A stretch of DNA of 64,000 nucleotides, from positions 19,415-83,414 of the forward strand of contig CAYWPR010000018.1 in NCBI GenBank assembly GCA_964460115.1, read 5' to 3'. A program made the position numbers and the translations under genes. Under the pieces are notes generated by a model, which saw nothing but the letters and a program-made list of their open reading frames with translations, was not told where the DNA came from and made no database searches. The DNA is from JAEUJZ01 sp964460115. GTDB taxonomy: Bacteria > Myxococcota_A > Polyangia > Palsa-1104 > JAEUJZ01. Below are positions 54,224 through 62,945 of the stretch, piece by piece (position 1 is the stretch's first letter; every line of letters starts with the position of its first letter).

Positions 54224-55993
54224 ATGTATCGTCGTTTTCTGCCTCATTCTTTGGTTGGGCTGGGACTCGCGCTGACGCTTGGCGCGTGTACCGCTCCCGA
54301 TCTGAGTCAGCCATGTCCGATCCCTCCCGATGTGACCGATCCGAACGACCCACGATACGTGGCGGCGCTGCAAAAGTGCTTTCCAGCCAGTAGTGAGAAT
54401 CCGGTCGAGCTGCGGCTTAAGCGCGACCTGGACATCCTGTTTGTCATCGACAATTCAAGTTCGATGTCGCCCAAGCAAAATGAGCTGGCCAAAGCCATCG
54501 GCAACTTCATTACGCAGATCGATACCATCGCCAACGGCGGTAGCTACCATGTCGGCGTTGTCACTTCGGATATCGGCACCTGGCCGGGCGCAACGCTGCC
54601 GCCGGGTTTTACCAATGATGTATTTTGCGGTTCACAAAAAGGCGACGATGGCCTCTTGCAGAACCTCCCTTGCACGACCCGCATCAAGAACTTTATGCAG
54701 AAGAATCCGACGCTGGGCATCTCTCCGGACTTTCAACAAGCTTGTCAAGGCCCGGCCGGAATGCCAAACCTTGGTCTTTGCCCCGACGATACATTCGTTC
54801 CCACCGACCGCTGGATCGCCAATGACAACGGCGTAAACAATATTGCCGGTCATGCCACCGACCCCACAGCACCGATCAAAGCATTTAAGTGCATAGGCCT
54901 CGTCGGTGATCTGGGCTGCGGTGTCGAAGGCCAGCTCGAATCAGGCAAACGCGCCCTCGACGGACACTTGCTTGAGAATAGCGGCTTTCTGCGTCCGAAC
55001 TCGGTTCTGGCGGTCATTTGGATCACCGATGAAGACGACTGCTCTGTACAGCCCGCGCAGCGCATCAATCTAAATCCGCTGAAAAACACCGATACGAAAG
55101 TCTGTCCGCAAGGCGTCGCGGATCCGGATTTCCCTTGCTACGATGTCGATTATCGCTGCATCGCCAAGGATCTGGAATGCGACAGCTCCACCCCGCTTAG
55201 CACCTCAGGTGTGAAGACCGGTTGCAAAGAACGGCAGGATTCCTGGCTGATTCCGCTACAGGTGTACGCCAAATTCTTCGGCAGCCTGCGCACCGATCCC
55301 AATAAATTGGTTCTGGCCGGAATCTGGTCGCCATCTCTAACCGCCCACTATGCGGGGGCGCCTGACGGCCAATTGGATGTCGAAATTGCCAACGGTGCAT
55401 CCAACACCGTGGCCAATCTGAACCGCGGACAGAAGACCCAGGCAGCCTGCTTCGATCCCGCCATTGTCACCCAGGACACCAAAGGCTACTTCGGACAAGC
55501 TCAGCTTCGTCTGGAAGAATTTCGCAAGCGCTTTGATCCAAATACCTTCCCCGAAGAGAGCATCTGCAACGTCAGCAAGTATCAAGATGTGCTTAGCTCT
55601 ATCGCCGCCAAAATTCAAAACGCTGGCGATAAGGACTGCTTAAGCGTAAAGCCCAACGTCGATTCCAACGGCACTCCGGCGTGTCTAGTGGGTTTTGTGG
55701 ACACCACCCAACCGAGCGCCTTGCCGGATAGCTACCTGCCGGTCTGCAGCTCTGGTTGCTGCGCCGCCTGGGGAAATTCTCCGGCCCCCATCGGCACGTA
55801 CAACGGAATGATCTCCAAAGATCCGGCGATTCGCAACGCCTGCATCAACGAGCCAGCCGATTGCTATTGTGCGGCGCCAAGCGCTTTGTGCTCAAAGACC
55901 GCGCTGGCCGGTGTATGGATCAAAGACGATATGCCGCCGCCGGCGCAAAAAGAAGCCAGCTTCCGTTGCTCGGGCGTTCGTCCGCCTAATTAG
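54224..55993 (+). CDS. Lipoprotein with von Willebrand factor A domain
   Basis: AAAAAGGAGTTATAC precedes the ATG. The 589-residue product has a lipobox LTLGAC (C22) and an early Cys pair. The vWA domain (about 67-310) starts LDILFVIDNSSSMSPKQNEL, with the metal-binding DxSxS at D76-S78-S80. VIWITDEDDC provides the later strand. About 20 cysteines are spread over the C-terminal half, suggesting disulfides. Such surface lipoproteins are numerous in myxobacteria and may mediate adhesion or complex assembly. Ligand unknown. Confidence 0.9.
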   Translation: MYRRFLPHSLVGLGLALTLGACTAPDLSQPCPIPPDVTDPNDPRYVAALQKCFPASSENPVELRLKRDLDILFVIDNSSSMSPKQNELAKAIGNFITQIDTIANGGSYHVGVVTSDIGTWPGATLPPGFTNDVFCGSQKGDDGLLQNLPCTTRIKNFMQKNPTLGISPDFQQACQGPAGMPNLGLCPDDTFVPTDRWIANDNGVNNIAGHATDPTAPIKAFKCIGLVGDLGCGVEGQLESGKRALDGHLLENSGFLRPNSVLAVIWITDEDDCSVQPAQRINLNPLKNTDTKVCPQGVADPDFPCYDVDYRCIAKDLECDSSTPLSTSGVKTGCKERQDSWLIPLQVYAKFFGSLRTDPNKLVLAGIWSPSLTAHYAGAPDGQLDVEIANGASNTVANLNRGQKTQAACFDPAIVTQDTKGYFGQAQLRLEEFRKRFDPNTFPEESICNVSKYQDVLSSIAAKIQNAGDKDCLSVKPNVDSNGTPACLVGFVDTTQPSALPDSYLPVCSSGCCAAWGNSPAPIGTYNGMISKDPAIRNACINEPADCYCAAPSALCSKTALAGVWIKDDMPPPAQKEASFRCSGVRPPN

Positions 55994-55998
55994 ACGCG

Positions 55999-56041
55999 CC
56001 AAGAGACGCCGCGGCACCGGACCAAGAGACGCCGCGGCACC
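55999..56041 (+). repeat. Short direct repeat after the vWA gene
   Basis: CCAAGAGACGCCGCGGCACC occurs at 55999-56018 and again at 56022-56041, a 23-base period. It starts 6 bases after the stop codon. It may be a slippage duplication or part of a GC-rich transcript end. Confidence 0.6.
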
Positions 56042-56173
56042 CGCCAAATTCGCTGCGGCCCTGCAATTTGTTCCAAAGTCGCGTCTATCCCTGCTCTTCA
56101 TGTGCTGTTAAACTCGTCTAACTTGCCGTCAAAAACGCTCGACCTCGGCCGTCTTCGTCTTGGAGTAAATGCC

Positions 56174-57085
56174 ATGAATACGAACCCCTTCGCCTTGCTC
56201 CCGACAAAATCCCTTTTGGGGCGAATGCTGCCGATGGCGGCGCTTCTGGGATGCGTCGAACTGTGTTCCTGCGACTCCCTGTCAGGCACTAATTTAGATA
56301 TGGGTCCCGTTGGCGATATGACTGTCGTCACGCACTTTGGCTTGATACGGCTGGCCAGTACCAATTCGATGCTGGGTGCGCAGTCGGCGCTAAGTTCCTC
56401 AGCCGCCGCCGTGTTTGTAGACACCACACAATCCGGCACCAGTTGCTCGCATCAGGTCATCGGGGCCTGTGCGCTGTACGCTTGTACGGGTGCTAGCATC
56501 GTCCTGCCGACGGCTGGCAACATTAGCATAAGTGGCACGGCGGAGCCCACTGCCCCCATGCTAAATCCCAATTCCGATGGCAGTTACAAATCGACCGTGG
56601 ACAACTCCAATCGGGTCAGCTTTCCGGCCGGACAGACGTTCAACCTAAATGCCGCCGGCACCCAGGCCATACCGGCCTTTCAGGCATCGATATCTGCACC
56701 CGGTGCAAGCTTCATGCTGACCAATCCCGACGGCACAAATACGCTTGATCCAATCATGGTCTCGTTGCCCAAGCATCAGGATTTTCAGGTGAGCTGGAAC
56801 GCTTTGGCTGCGGGCAGCCGAGTACACGTCGAGCTCAATCAGAACATTACTACGAGCTCGGGTTCCTTTTTAGAGTGCGATTACGACGGAGCCACCGGAA
56901 TGGGCGTCATTCCGGCGGCTCTGCTTGGCCAATTTCGCACGACCTCGACCAACGGACAAATCGACCGCGGCGTTATGCTAGTCGGGCCGGCCAGCAGCAC
57001 GGTGGTCGCGGCTGGTGCCTACGCCACAACCATTATCGCCATGTCTAGCGGCCGCCGCGCCACTGTGTCCATCAACGAAAACTAG
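56174..57085 (+). CDS. Lipoprotein of unknown function
   Basis: The ATG at 56174 has GGAG 8 bases upstream. The 303-residue product has a signal ending in a Cys cluster (LLGCVELCSC) with a possible lipobox. The mature part is Ser/Thr/Ala/Gly-rich, beta-like, with few charges and a single domain of about 250 residues. No family recognised. It lies between two vWA lipoproteins and its 3' end overlaps the convergent DUF1415 gene by 14 bases. Confidence 0.7.
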   Translation: MNTNPFALLPTKSLLGRMLPMAALLGCVELCSCDSLSGTNLDMGPVGDMTVVTHFGLIRLASTNSMLGAQSALSSSAAAVFVDTTQSGTSCSHQVIGACALYACTGASIVLPTAGNISISGTAEPTAPMLNPNSDGSYKSTVDNSNRVSFPAGQTFNLNAAGTQAIPAFQASISAPGASFMLTNPDGTNTLDPIMVSLPKHQDFQVSWNALAAGSRVHVELNQNITTSSGSFLECDYDGATGMGVIPAALLGQFRTTSTNGQIDRGVMLVGPASSTVVAAGAYATTIIAMSSGRRATVSINEN

Positions 57086-57671
57086 CGCGAATGCCGCCAA
57101 GTAGCGTGGCGCTTTCTTCGGCGCCGCGCTGCAGCACCGCGCGCAAACCGGCCTCGGCGATTTGTCGAGACAGGACATCGGCCTCCCGTTCTCCCCGCAC
57201 CCGTTCAATCGCTTCGGGTCGCACAAGTTGAATCGTTGGATCCGGACTGCGCCGCATAAAACGTACTGCCACATGCGGATTGTGTAGATGCATCGCCGAA
57301 TCCGGATGAAACGCGACAACAAAAAATGCCGCCGTACCGTGTTGATTCGGACGCCGGCTTTTTTGATAAGTCCGTTGCACCTGACTGATCAGGCGCTCAA
57401 ACTCCGGCGCGGGCCATTTCAGACGAGGCAATAAAACAAGCGCCACATCGACTTGGGAAGTCAGTGCATTCTCTAGGTCAAGGATGTGGGAAACTAGCGC
57501 ATCCACTGTGGGTTCATCAAGCAGCAGCACCTCGCGATGCAGCCGTCCCGATTCGCGGCAGTTGCGAGCATACGGACAGACGCCCATGGCCTCTATAAAC
57601 TCCGCCAAATAGCGGTCGTTGCGCAAAAGCGCTTGCTCTATTTCCGTATGCTCCTTGTCTGCAGCAGCCAT
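57072..57671 (-). CDS. DUF1415 family protein
   Basis: The 199-residue cytoplasmic protein shows the DUF1415 order. FIEAMGVCPYARNCRESG lies near the N-terminus, LLPRLKWPAPEFERLISQVQ in the middle, and the core FFVVAFHPDSAMHL ... NPHVAVRFMRRSPDPTIQLV follows. The family has no experimentally assigned activity known to me. The conserved Cys-Pro-(F/Y)-A-R and F-H-P-D-(Y/S) motifs suggest an active site. It sits alone, antisense to a cluster of lipoprotein genes. Confidence 0.85.
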   Translation of the reverse strand: MAAADKEHTEIEQALLRNDRYLAEFIEAMGVCPYARNCRESGRLHREVLLLDEPTVDALVSHILDLENALTSQVDVALVLLPRLKWPAPEFERLISQVQRTYQKSRRPNQHGTAAFFVVAFHPDSAMHLHNPHVAVRFMRRSPDPTIQLVRPEAIERVRGEREADVLSRQIAEAGLRAVLQRGAEESATLLGGIRASFR

Positions 57672-57830
57672 GCCGTCAATATATCATGCACGATTCTGCA
57701 ATCTCGCTCAGGTCATGTTTTGTTTCCAAAAGGAGTCCGCTTGTCAGCCAGCAATGTGCAGCATCGACAAGGAGTACAATTTGCCGAATGGTCGATTCAT
57801 TTCGAAATGTCGATGCATGAAGGAGGGAAG

Positions 57831-58904
57831 ATGAACAAGCAAAGCCGTATTCACAATTTTCCTATACGCGGTACATGGTTCTCTAAACTTTTGAGAAGTT
57901 GCCTCGGGTTCGGGCTTGTCGCCTGCAACAGTCAAAGCGCGACCGCTCCAAACGACGGGGGAATGCTTGCTGATTTCGCTGCGTCCTGCGTGACTTTTGC
58001 GCAGCCGGCCCAAAGAAAGCCGCTAAACCTGTACATCATGCACGATAAGTCAAGCTCGATGACCGGCGCCAAGTGGACCTTAGCGCAGACGGGACTTGTC
58101 GCATTTGCCGAAGATGCAAAGTCGAGCGGAGTGCAGGCAGCGCTGCGCTTCTTTCCGCGCGCTGTAGACACCACGCCCGCTTGCGATGCCGTGGGATACA
58201 AAGAGCCGCTGATTCCTTACACGCCCTTGCCGGACGGGACCGCTAGTTTCAGTGCGGCTTTTAACGCCGAGACGCCCGATGGAACTAACACGCCCACCTA
58301 CCCAGCCCTGGGCGGGGCATATCTTAAAGCCATCGAGATTGCCAGCAATTCCCCAAATGCAGCAAACGCCGTGCTGCTTGTAACCGACGGCCAGCCTCAA
58401 GGCCCCGCGGCAATGTGCAATGGCAAAGATCCTAGCGCTGCACAAGTCGTCGCCGATTTGGCCGCTGCGGCATTTTCTTTACAGCCGCCCATTTCAACCT
58501 ATGTGATTGGGCTGCCTGGGGTCGATGCGTCTAGTGCCAACCTCATCGCCGCTGCCGGGGGCAGCCAAGCAGCGATTCTGGTCGCAAATGGCAACATCGG
58601 CCTAGACTTCGAAAATGCGCTTTATCAGGTGGCCCAAAGGGCCCGCCCTTGTGCCTATGAGCTTCCCTCTCAAGTCATCTCTGGTGCAGTCAGCCAAAGT
58701 CTTGTGAACCTGCGGCTAAAATCCGGCAACGGTGCGTCCACTTTATTGCCTTTCGATTCCGCTTGCCGCGGCCCGGGCTGGCACTTTAACGACGACAAAA
58801 CCCCCACGGCCATCCTGCCCTGCGACAATACATGCGCCGCACTTAGCGCCATGCCCGACGCCTTTTTGCAAGTCGAGCTCGGATGCATGACCATCACCAA
58901 CTAA
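57831..58904 (+). CDS. Lipoprotein with von Willebrand factor A domain
   Basis: GAAGGAGGGAAG ends directly before the ATG at 57831, so this start is preferred to upstream in-frame codons. The 357-residue product has a lipobox GLVAC (C32) and a vWA domain (about 64-265): LNLYIMHDKSSSMTGAKW with DxSxS at D72-S74-S76, then AVLLVTDGQPQG. The C-terminal ~80 residues carry several cysteines (CRGPGWHFNDD and CDNTC). This resembles the vWA lipoprotein gene 2 kb upstream in design but not closely in sequence. Confidence 0.9.
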   Translation: MNKQSRIHNFPIRGTWFSKLLRSCLGFGLVACNSQSATAPNDGGMLADFAASCVTFAQPAQRKPLNLYIMHDKSSSMTGAKWTLAQTGLVAFAEDAKSSGVQAALRFFPRAVDTTPACDAVGYKEPLIPYTPLPDGTASFSAAFNAETPDGTNTPTYPALGGAYLKAIEIASNSPNAANAVLLVTDGQPQGPAAMCNGKDPSAAQVVADLAAAAFSLQPPISTYVIGLPGVDASSANLIAAAGGSQAAILVANGNIGLDFENALYQVAQRARPCAYELPSQVISGAVSQSLVNLRLKSGNGASTLLPFDSACRGPGWHFNDDKTPTAILPCDNTCAALSAMPDAFLQVELGCMTITN

Positions 58905-58965
58905 GCTGCGACTTTTGGCAGAATCGGCTGCGGCCCGTGTATAACTCCTATAAAGTCGAGAAATT

Positions 58966-60228
58966 ATGATGCTTCGAGAAGCCCTTCGCCGCACCGATGC
59001 CGAGCTCGCCACGCTGCTTGAACAAGAAGATCAGCGTCAGCGCGACAAACTACGTCTGATTCCGTCGGAAAACTACACCTCGCAAGCCGTTTTGGAGGCG
59101 GCCGGCTCCGCGCTTTCCAACAAGTACAGCGAAGGCTATCCCGGCCGTCGCTACTACGAAGGCCAGCAGTACATCGACCAGATCGAAGCACTGTGCATCG
59201 CCCGCGCCAAAGCGCTGTTTGGAGTCGAGCACGCCAATGTGCAGCCCTATTCCGGTTCTCCGGCCAATCTGGCCGTCTATCTGGCTTTTTGCAAACCCGG
59301 CGACGTCATCATGGGCCTGGGGCTGCCGGCCGGCGGGCATTTGACGCACGGCTGGAACGTCTCGATAAGTGGCAAATATTTCACTTCGATTGCCTATGGA
59401 GTGCGCAAAGAAACCGGACGCGTCGATCTCAATGAGGTCGAAGATCTGGCCAAGCAGCATCGCCCCAAGCTTTTGTTCTGCGGCGGCACCGCCGTGCCGC
59501 GCACCATCGACTTTGCCGGATTCGCCGAAATCGCGCGCCGGGTCGGGTCCATCTTGGTGGCCGATATCGCCCACATCGCGGGCCTTATCGCCGGAGGGGC
59601 CCATCCTTCGCCGGTTGGACACGCCGAAGTGATTACGTCCACCACCCACAAAACTCTGCGCGGACCGCGCGGCGGACTCATTTTATGCAACGCCGGGCAC
59701 GCCCAAGCCATCGATCGAGCGGTATTTCCCGGCCTGCAAGGCGGACCGCACAATGCCCAGATCGCCGGATTGGCCGTGGCCCTGCGCGAAGCCCAGACCG
59801 AGGATTTTCGCCACTACGCCCACAGGGTCGTGCGCAACGCCAAGGCGCTAGGCCAAGCCCTATTGCAGCGCGGCTACGACCTAGTCTCGGGCGGAACCGA
59901 CAATCACTTGATTCTGATCGATCTGACGAATAAGGGACTGCCCGGCAAGCGAGCGGCGCAGGCGCTGGACCGCGCTGGAATTGAAACCAACTACAATTCT
60001 GTCCCCTTCGATCCGCGCAAGCCTTTTGATCCATCGGGGCTGCGCATCGGGACGCCGGCCGTGACTTCGCGGGGGCTTGGCGAAACCGATATGTCGGCCA
60101 TTGCCGCCTGGATCGATCAGGCGCTAGAGGCGGAAAAGCACGGCGATTCCGCTGCGCAGGTACAAGCGCGCATCGCCCATGAAATTCGCGAATTTCTGCT
60201 CCGCTTTCCAGCCCCCGGCCTATGCTGA
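58966..60228 (+). CDS. glyA: Serine hydroxymethyltransferase
   Basis: The 420-residue PLP enzyme interconverts serine and glycine using tetrahydrofolate. LRLIPSENYTSQAVLEAAGS, NKYSEGYPGRRYYEGQQYID, the PLP-lysine motif TSTTHKTLRGPRGG and LQGGPHNAQIAGLAVAL are all in place. Length and start are typical. Its end overlaps the next gene by 7 bases, so the downstream secreted protein and ATPase may be read through from it. Confidence 0.97.
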   Translation: MMLREALRRTDAELATLLEQEDQRQRDKLRLIPSENYTSQAVLEAAGSALSNKYSEGYPGRRYYEGQQYIDQIEALCIARAKALFGVEHANVQPYSGSPANLAVYLAFCKPGDVIMGLGLPAGGHLTHGWNVSISGKYFTSIAYGVRKETGRVDLNEVEDLAKQHRPKLLFCGGTAVPRTIDFAGFAEIARRVGSILVADIAHIAGLIAGGAHPSPVGHAEVITSTTHKTLRGPRGGLILCNAGHAQAIDRAVFPGLQGGPHNAQIAGLAVALREAQTEDFRHYAHRVVRNAKALGQALLQRGYDLVSGGTDNHLILIDLTNKGLPGKRAAQALDRAGIETNYNSVPFDPRKPFDPSGLRIGTPAVTSRGLGETDMSAIAAWIDQALEAEKHGDSAAQVQARIAHEIREFLLRFPAPGLC

Positions 60229-61301
60229 CATCGCGCCTTTGGATTGGTTTTTTCGGGGCGCTGGCAATTCTATGGACGGGAACGGCACAGGCCGAGCCGT
60301 CGTGCTTGCCGCAGCGCCGTGCCGACTTGGCGCAGATTCTTGCCGAGCAAGCGCGGGCCCATAGCGATCCGCAGGCGCCCAAAATGGTGACGCTGACGCG
60401 CGGCTCGCCACGCTGGATGGCGGCGTTTAACGCCGTTTTGGCCTGGGAAAATGACGACTGTAAGGCCTTTGCCGCCTTCGCCGAATTTATGGGCTATAAG
60501 GCCCTGGAAGTTCTGGACACCGTCAGCGCCACGCACCACTGGCTGCTGCTCGAACCGGCGGACGGACCGCCCGGCCAGCACACGCAGCGCTGGAACGGCG
60601 TTTTTGTGCTGCGGGCTCCGGCAGAGCGGACCCGCGCGCGCCGGCTGGTCATTACCGCCCCGCATCTAGGATCGGATTTCAGCGACGACCGCGCCGCGCG
60701 GCTTTATCAAAAGCTCGAGGCCACCGCGCTGCTTCTAAACAGCGCCGAGCGCTGCAATCTGGAAAGCTGTTCGGGTTGCAGCAGCGTGCCGGGCTACGCT
60801 TGCGGCGGCTGCGTGCGCGCTTCGGATGCCGCCCATTCCGTTGACAATCTGCTATTTGCGCTGTTTTCCGCCCTAGAGGGAACGCGCACCCATGACGGCG
60901 CCAAGCCCTGGCTGCACTTCGAATACCACGGCATGGCGGTGCGCCCGCAGAAATACGCAAATCTGCTCCAGTGTCGCGGCATCGCCGAAATCAGCCAAGG
61001 CGGAACCGCCGAGCTGCCCGCCGCCGTGGACAACGGCAGCTATCCCCACCGCTTCTTTTTGGCGCTGCAAAAGCGCCTGGATCCGCGCTGCGTCTGTTAC
61101 CATCAACGCCAGCGTGGCTGCCTGCTGCCGGGAACCCATTCGGTATTTGGTCGGCTGGTCAATCAAGAGTCCAGCACTCCCTTTGATCCCTGTACCCAAG
61201 AGGCAACCCGCTTGTCGGGGCGCTACATTTATTTTGAATGGTACGATCTGCCCGTCGACATAGTCGCCGGAGCGCTCGCTGAAGCGATTTTGCAAAAGTA
61301 A
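60222..61301 (+). CDS. Cys-rich secreted protein, possible metal hydrolase
   Basis: The ATG overlaps the glyA end by 7 bases. The 359-residue product has a signal peptide cut near GTAQA-EP (about 24). Conserved-looking His/Asp stretches are VITAPHLGSDFSDD (H148, D152), ASDAAHSVDNLL (H205) and HFEYHGMAV (H236). They are spaced like metal ligands of N-formylglutamate amidohydrolase or carboxypeptidase-like folds; this is inference. A Cys block (CNLESCSGCSSVPGYACGGC) and further cysteines near the end suggest disulfides. No family was firmly recognised. It is followed after 10 bases by the pseudoprotease-ATPase gene. Confidence 0.65.
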   Translation: MLTSRLWIGFFGALAILWTGTAQAEPSCLPQRRADLAQILAEQARAHSDPQAPKMVTLTRGSPRWMAAFNAVLAWENDDCKAFAAFAEFMGYKALEVLDTVSATHHWLLLEPADGPPGQHTQRWNGVFVLRAPAERTRARRLVITAPHLGSDFSDDRAARLYQKLEATALLLNSAERCNLESCSGCSSVPGYACGGCVRASDAAHSVDNLLFALFSALEGTRTHDGAKPWLHFEYHGMAVRPQKYANLLQCRGIAEISQGGTAELPAAVDNGSYPHRFFLALQKRLDPRCVCYHQRQRGCLLPGTHSVFGRLVNQESSTPFDPCTQEATRLSGRYIYFEWYDLPVDIVAGALAEAILQK

Positions 61302-61311
61302 ATTAAAGAAC

Positions 61312-62943
61312 GTGACGGTTCCGCTGATTACTGCACATCCTGTGCAATTGACCTTCGCCGCCGGCTGCGCCGATGTCTACAAAGAAGAAAATGGAGCCGC
61401 CGACGGAGATCCGCGCCTTGGCGTAGCCTATCTCATCCACCAGGCGCGCGCGGTCACTGCCGCCTCGATACTGGCCGATTGCGAGCTCGGGCAGGCGGTC
61501 TGGCTGCGTTTTTCGGGGGGTTTGCGCGCGGCCACGCTGCTTGCCCGCGATGACGAAGTGGACTGCGCCTTGTTAGAACTGCAGCCGGCCGTGGTCAGCC
61601 AGCTCGTCATGAAGCTGCGTCACGGATTGTGCCAGCCCGGCGATGCCTGTCAGACCTGGGCCGCGACGCCGACTCTGCGCTCGCCGGGCCAGGTGGTGCA
61701 GGCGCTGGTACACGAGCCGCTTGGCGAAGACGGGCTGCGCAGCCCGACCCTGCTTTTGCGCATGGTGGCCGGCAGCGAGCGCTGGCACAAAAATCTGGCC
61801 GGCAGTCCCATCCTTCACGACGGCTATGTCATCGGTCACCTGCGTACGATTATGCAGCTTGGCGGCGAAACGCTGCTTTTGGCCTGTCCGGCGCCCTACG
61901 TCGGCGCCCTAGAGCAGACCATTGCGCCACGCGCCGATTTGCCGCCTCAGCCGCCCAAGGCCAGCTATGCGCCAGCGTGGTACATCCCTCGGCCGATGGA
62001 GGAATCGCGAGTGCGCGAATGGCTGAAATTGCCCGGACGCCCGCTTTTTATCTGGGCACCAGAAGGCCACGGCAAAACCTGGTATTTACGCCGTTTGCAG
62101 CACGAGATGCGCGAGCAAGGCACCTCGGTCATCTGCATCAATCTGGAGCGCATGTCGCAAGATTCGCGCACCGGGCTGGAAGCTTTTGTCGCCGAGGTCG
62201 AACAACTGCTGCTGCGCCAGCTCATGGCCGAGCGGCTGTTGCCGGTGCTGCCGCAAAGCGCGCCGCTGCATTTGGAAGGCATGCTCGACTTGGCGCTGCG
62301 GGCCTGCGCACCGCGTCCCATGTATGTGGCGCTGGATCAATTCGATGCGCTGCGCGACACCATGTTTCAGGAGGGGTTTATTACCCTTCTGGCGGGATTT
62401 GCGGCGCGTAGCGCGTATGACACGGCTTGGCGCGGATTGCGCCTTTTGCTGTTTAGCGCGACCGCTCCGGATTGGCTTTTGCGGACGCTGTCGACTCGAC
62501 CATTTGCCTCGGTGGCTCAGGAGCTGCCCGACCTGTCGCTTTTGCAAATGGAAACGCTGGCACGGCTGCATCAACTGACGCCTACGCAGTCCGAACTATT
62601 GGCCCTGCAGGCCCTTATCGGGGGTCAGCCCTGCTTGGCCCGCGTCGCCCTATATGTGGCGGCGGTACGCGGCGAAAGTCTCAGCCAGATTTTGCACCGC
62701 CGCACCGCCGCGCCGACCGTCTTTGATCCGTTTTTGGAAGCCTGTCAGCGGCGCGTCGCGGCGCAGCCGGGTTTGTGGCCGACTCTGCTACGCATTTTGC
62801 GCGAGCAGCCGCTGCAGGCCCTCGATCGGCTGCTTTTGCCGCGGCTCGAACGCATGGGCATCGTCTGGCGCGCCGATGCCGGACAGGCGCAGCCCGAATA
62901 CACACTGCGCTATCCGCTTTATAGGCGGCTGCTCGAATTATGA
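61312..62943 (+). CDS. Trypsin-like pseudoprotease fused to AAA/nSTAND-type ATPase
   Basis: A GTG start gives 543 residues. Residues ~15-205 follow the trypsin-like fold: GVAYLIHQARAVTAASIL, DEVDCALLEL and NLAGSPILHDGYVIGHL. The catalytic His position reads A-S (S52) and the nucleophile Ser is Ala163, while the Asp (D84) is kept. It is therefore probably a non-catalytic sensor. From 242 an ATPase follows: PLFIWAPEGHGKTWYL (Walker A with Ala for the first Gly), then VALDQFDAL (Walker B) and a C-terminal helical region. Such trypsin-like/ATPase fusions are known among predicted NTP-dependent conflict and signalling systems. No effector domain is recognisable. Confidence 0.8.
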   Translation: MTVPLITAHPVQLTFAAGCADVYKEENGAADGDPRLGVAYLIHQARAVTAASILADCELGQAVWLRFSGGLRAATLLARDDEVDCALLELQPAVVSQLVMKLRHGLCQPGDACQTWAATPTLRSPGQVVQALVHEPLGEDGLRSPTLLLRMVAGSERWHKNLAGSPILHDGYVIGHLRTIMQLGGETLLLACPAPYVGALEQTIAPRADLPPQPPKASYAPAWYIPRPMEESRVREWLKLPGRPLFIWAPEGHGKTWYLRRLQHEMREQGTSVICINLERMSQDSRTGLEAFVAEVEQLLLRQLMAERLLPVLPQSAPLHLEGMLDLALRACAPRPMYVALDQFDALRDTMFQEGFITLLAGFAARSAYDTAWRGLRLLLFSATAPDWLLRTLSTRPFASVAQELPDLSLLQMETLARLHQLTPTQSELLALQALIGGQPCLARVALYVAAVRGESLSQILHRRTAAPTVFDPFLEACQRRVAAQPGLWPTLLRILREQPLQALDRLLLPRLERMGIVWRADAGQAQPEYTLRYPLYRRLLEL

Positions 62944-62945
62944 AT

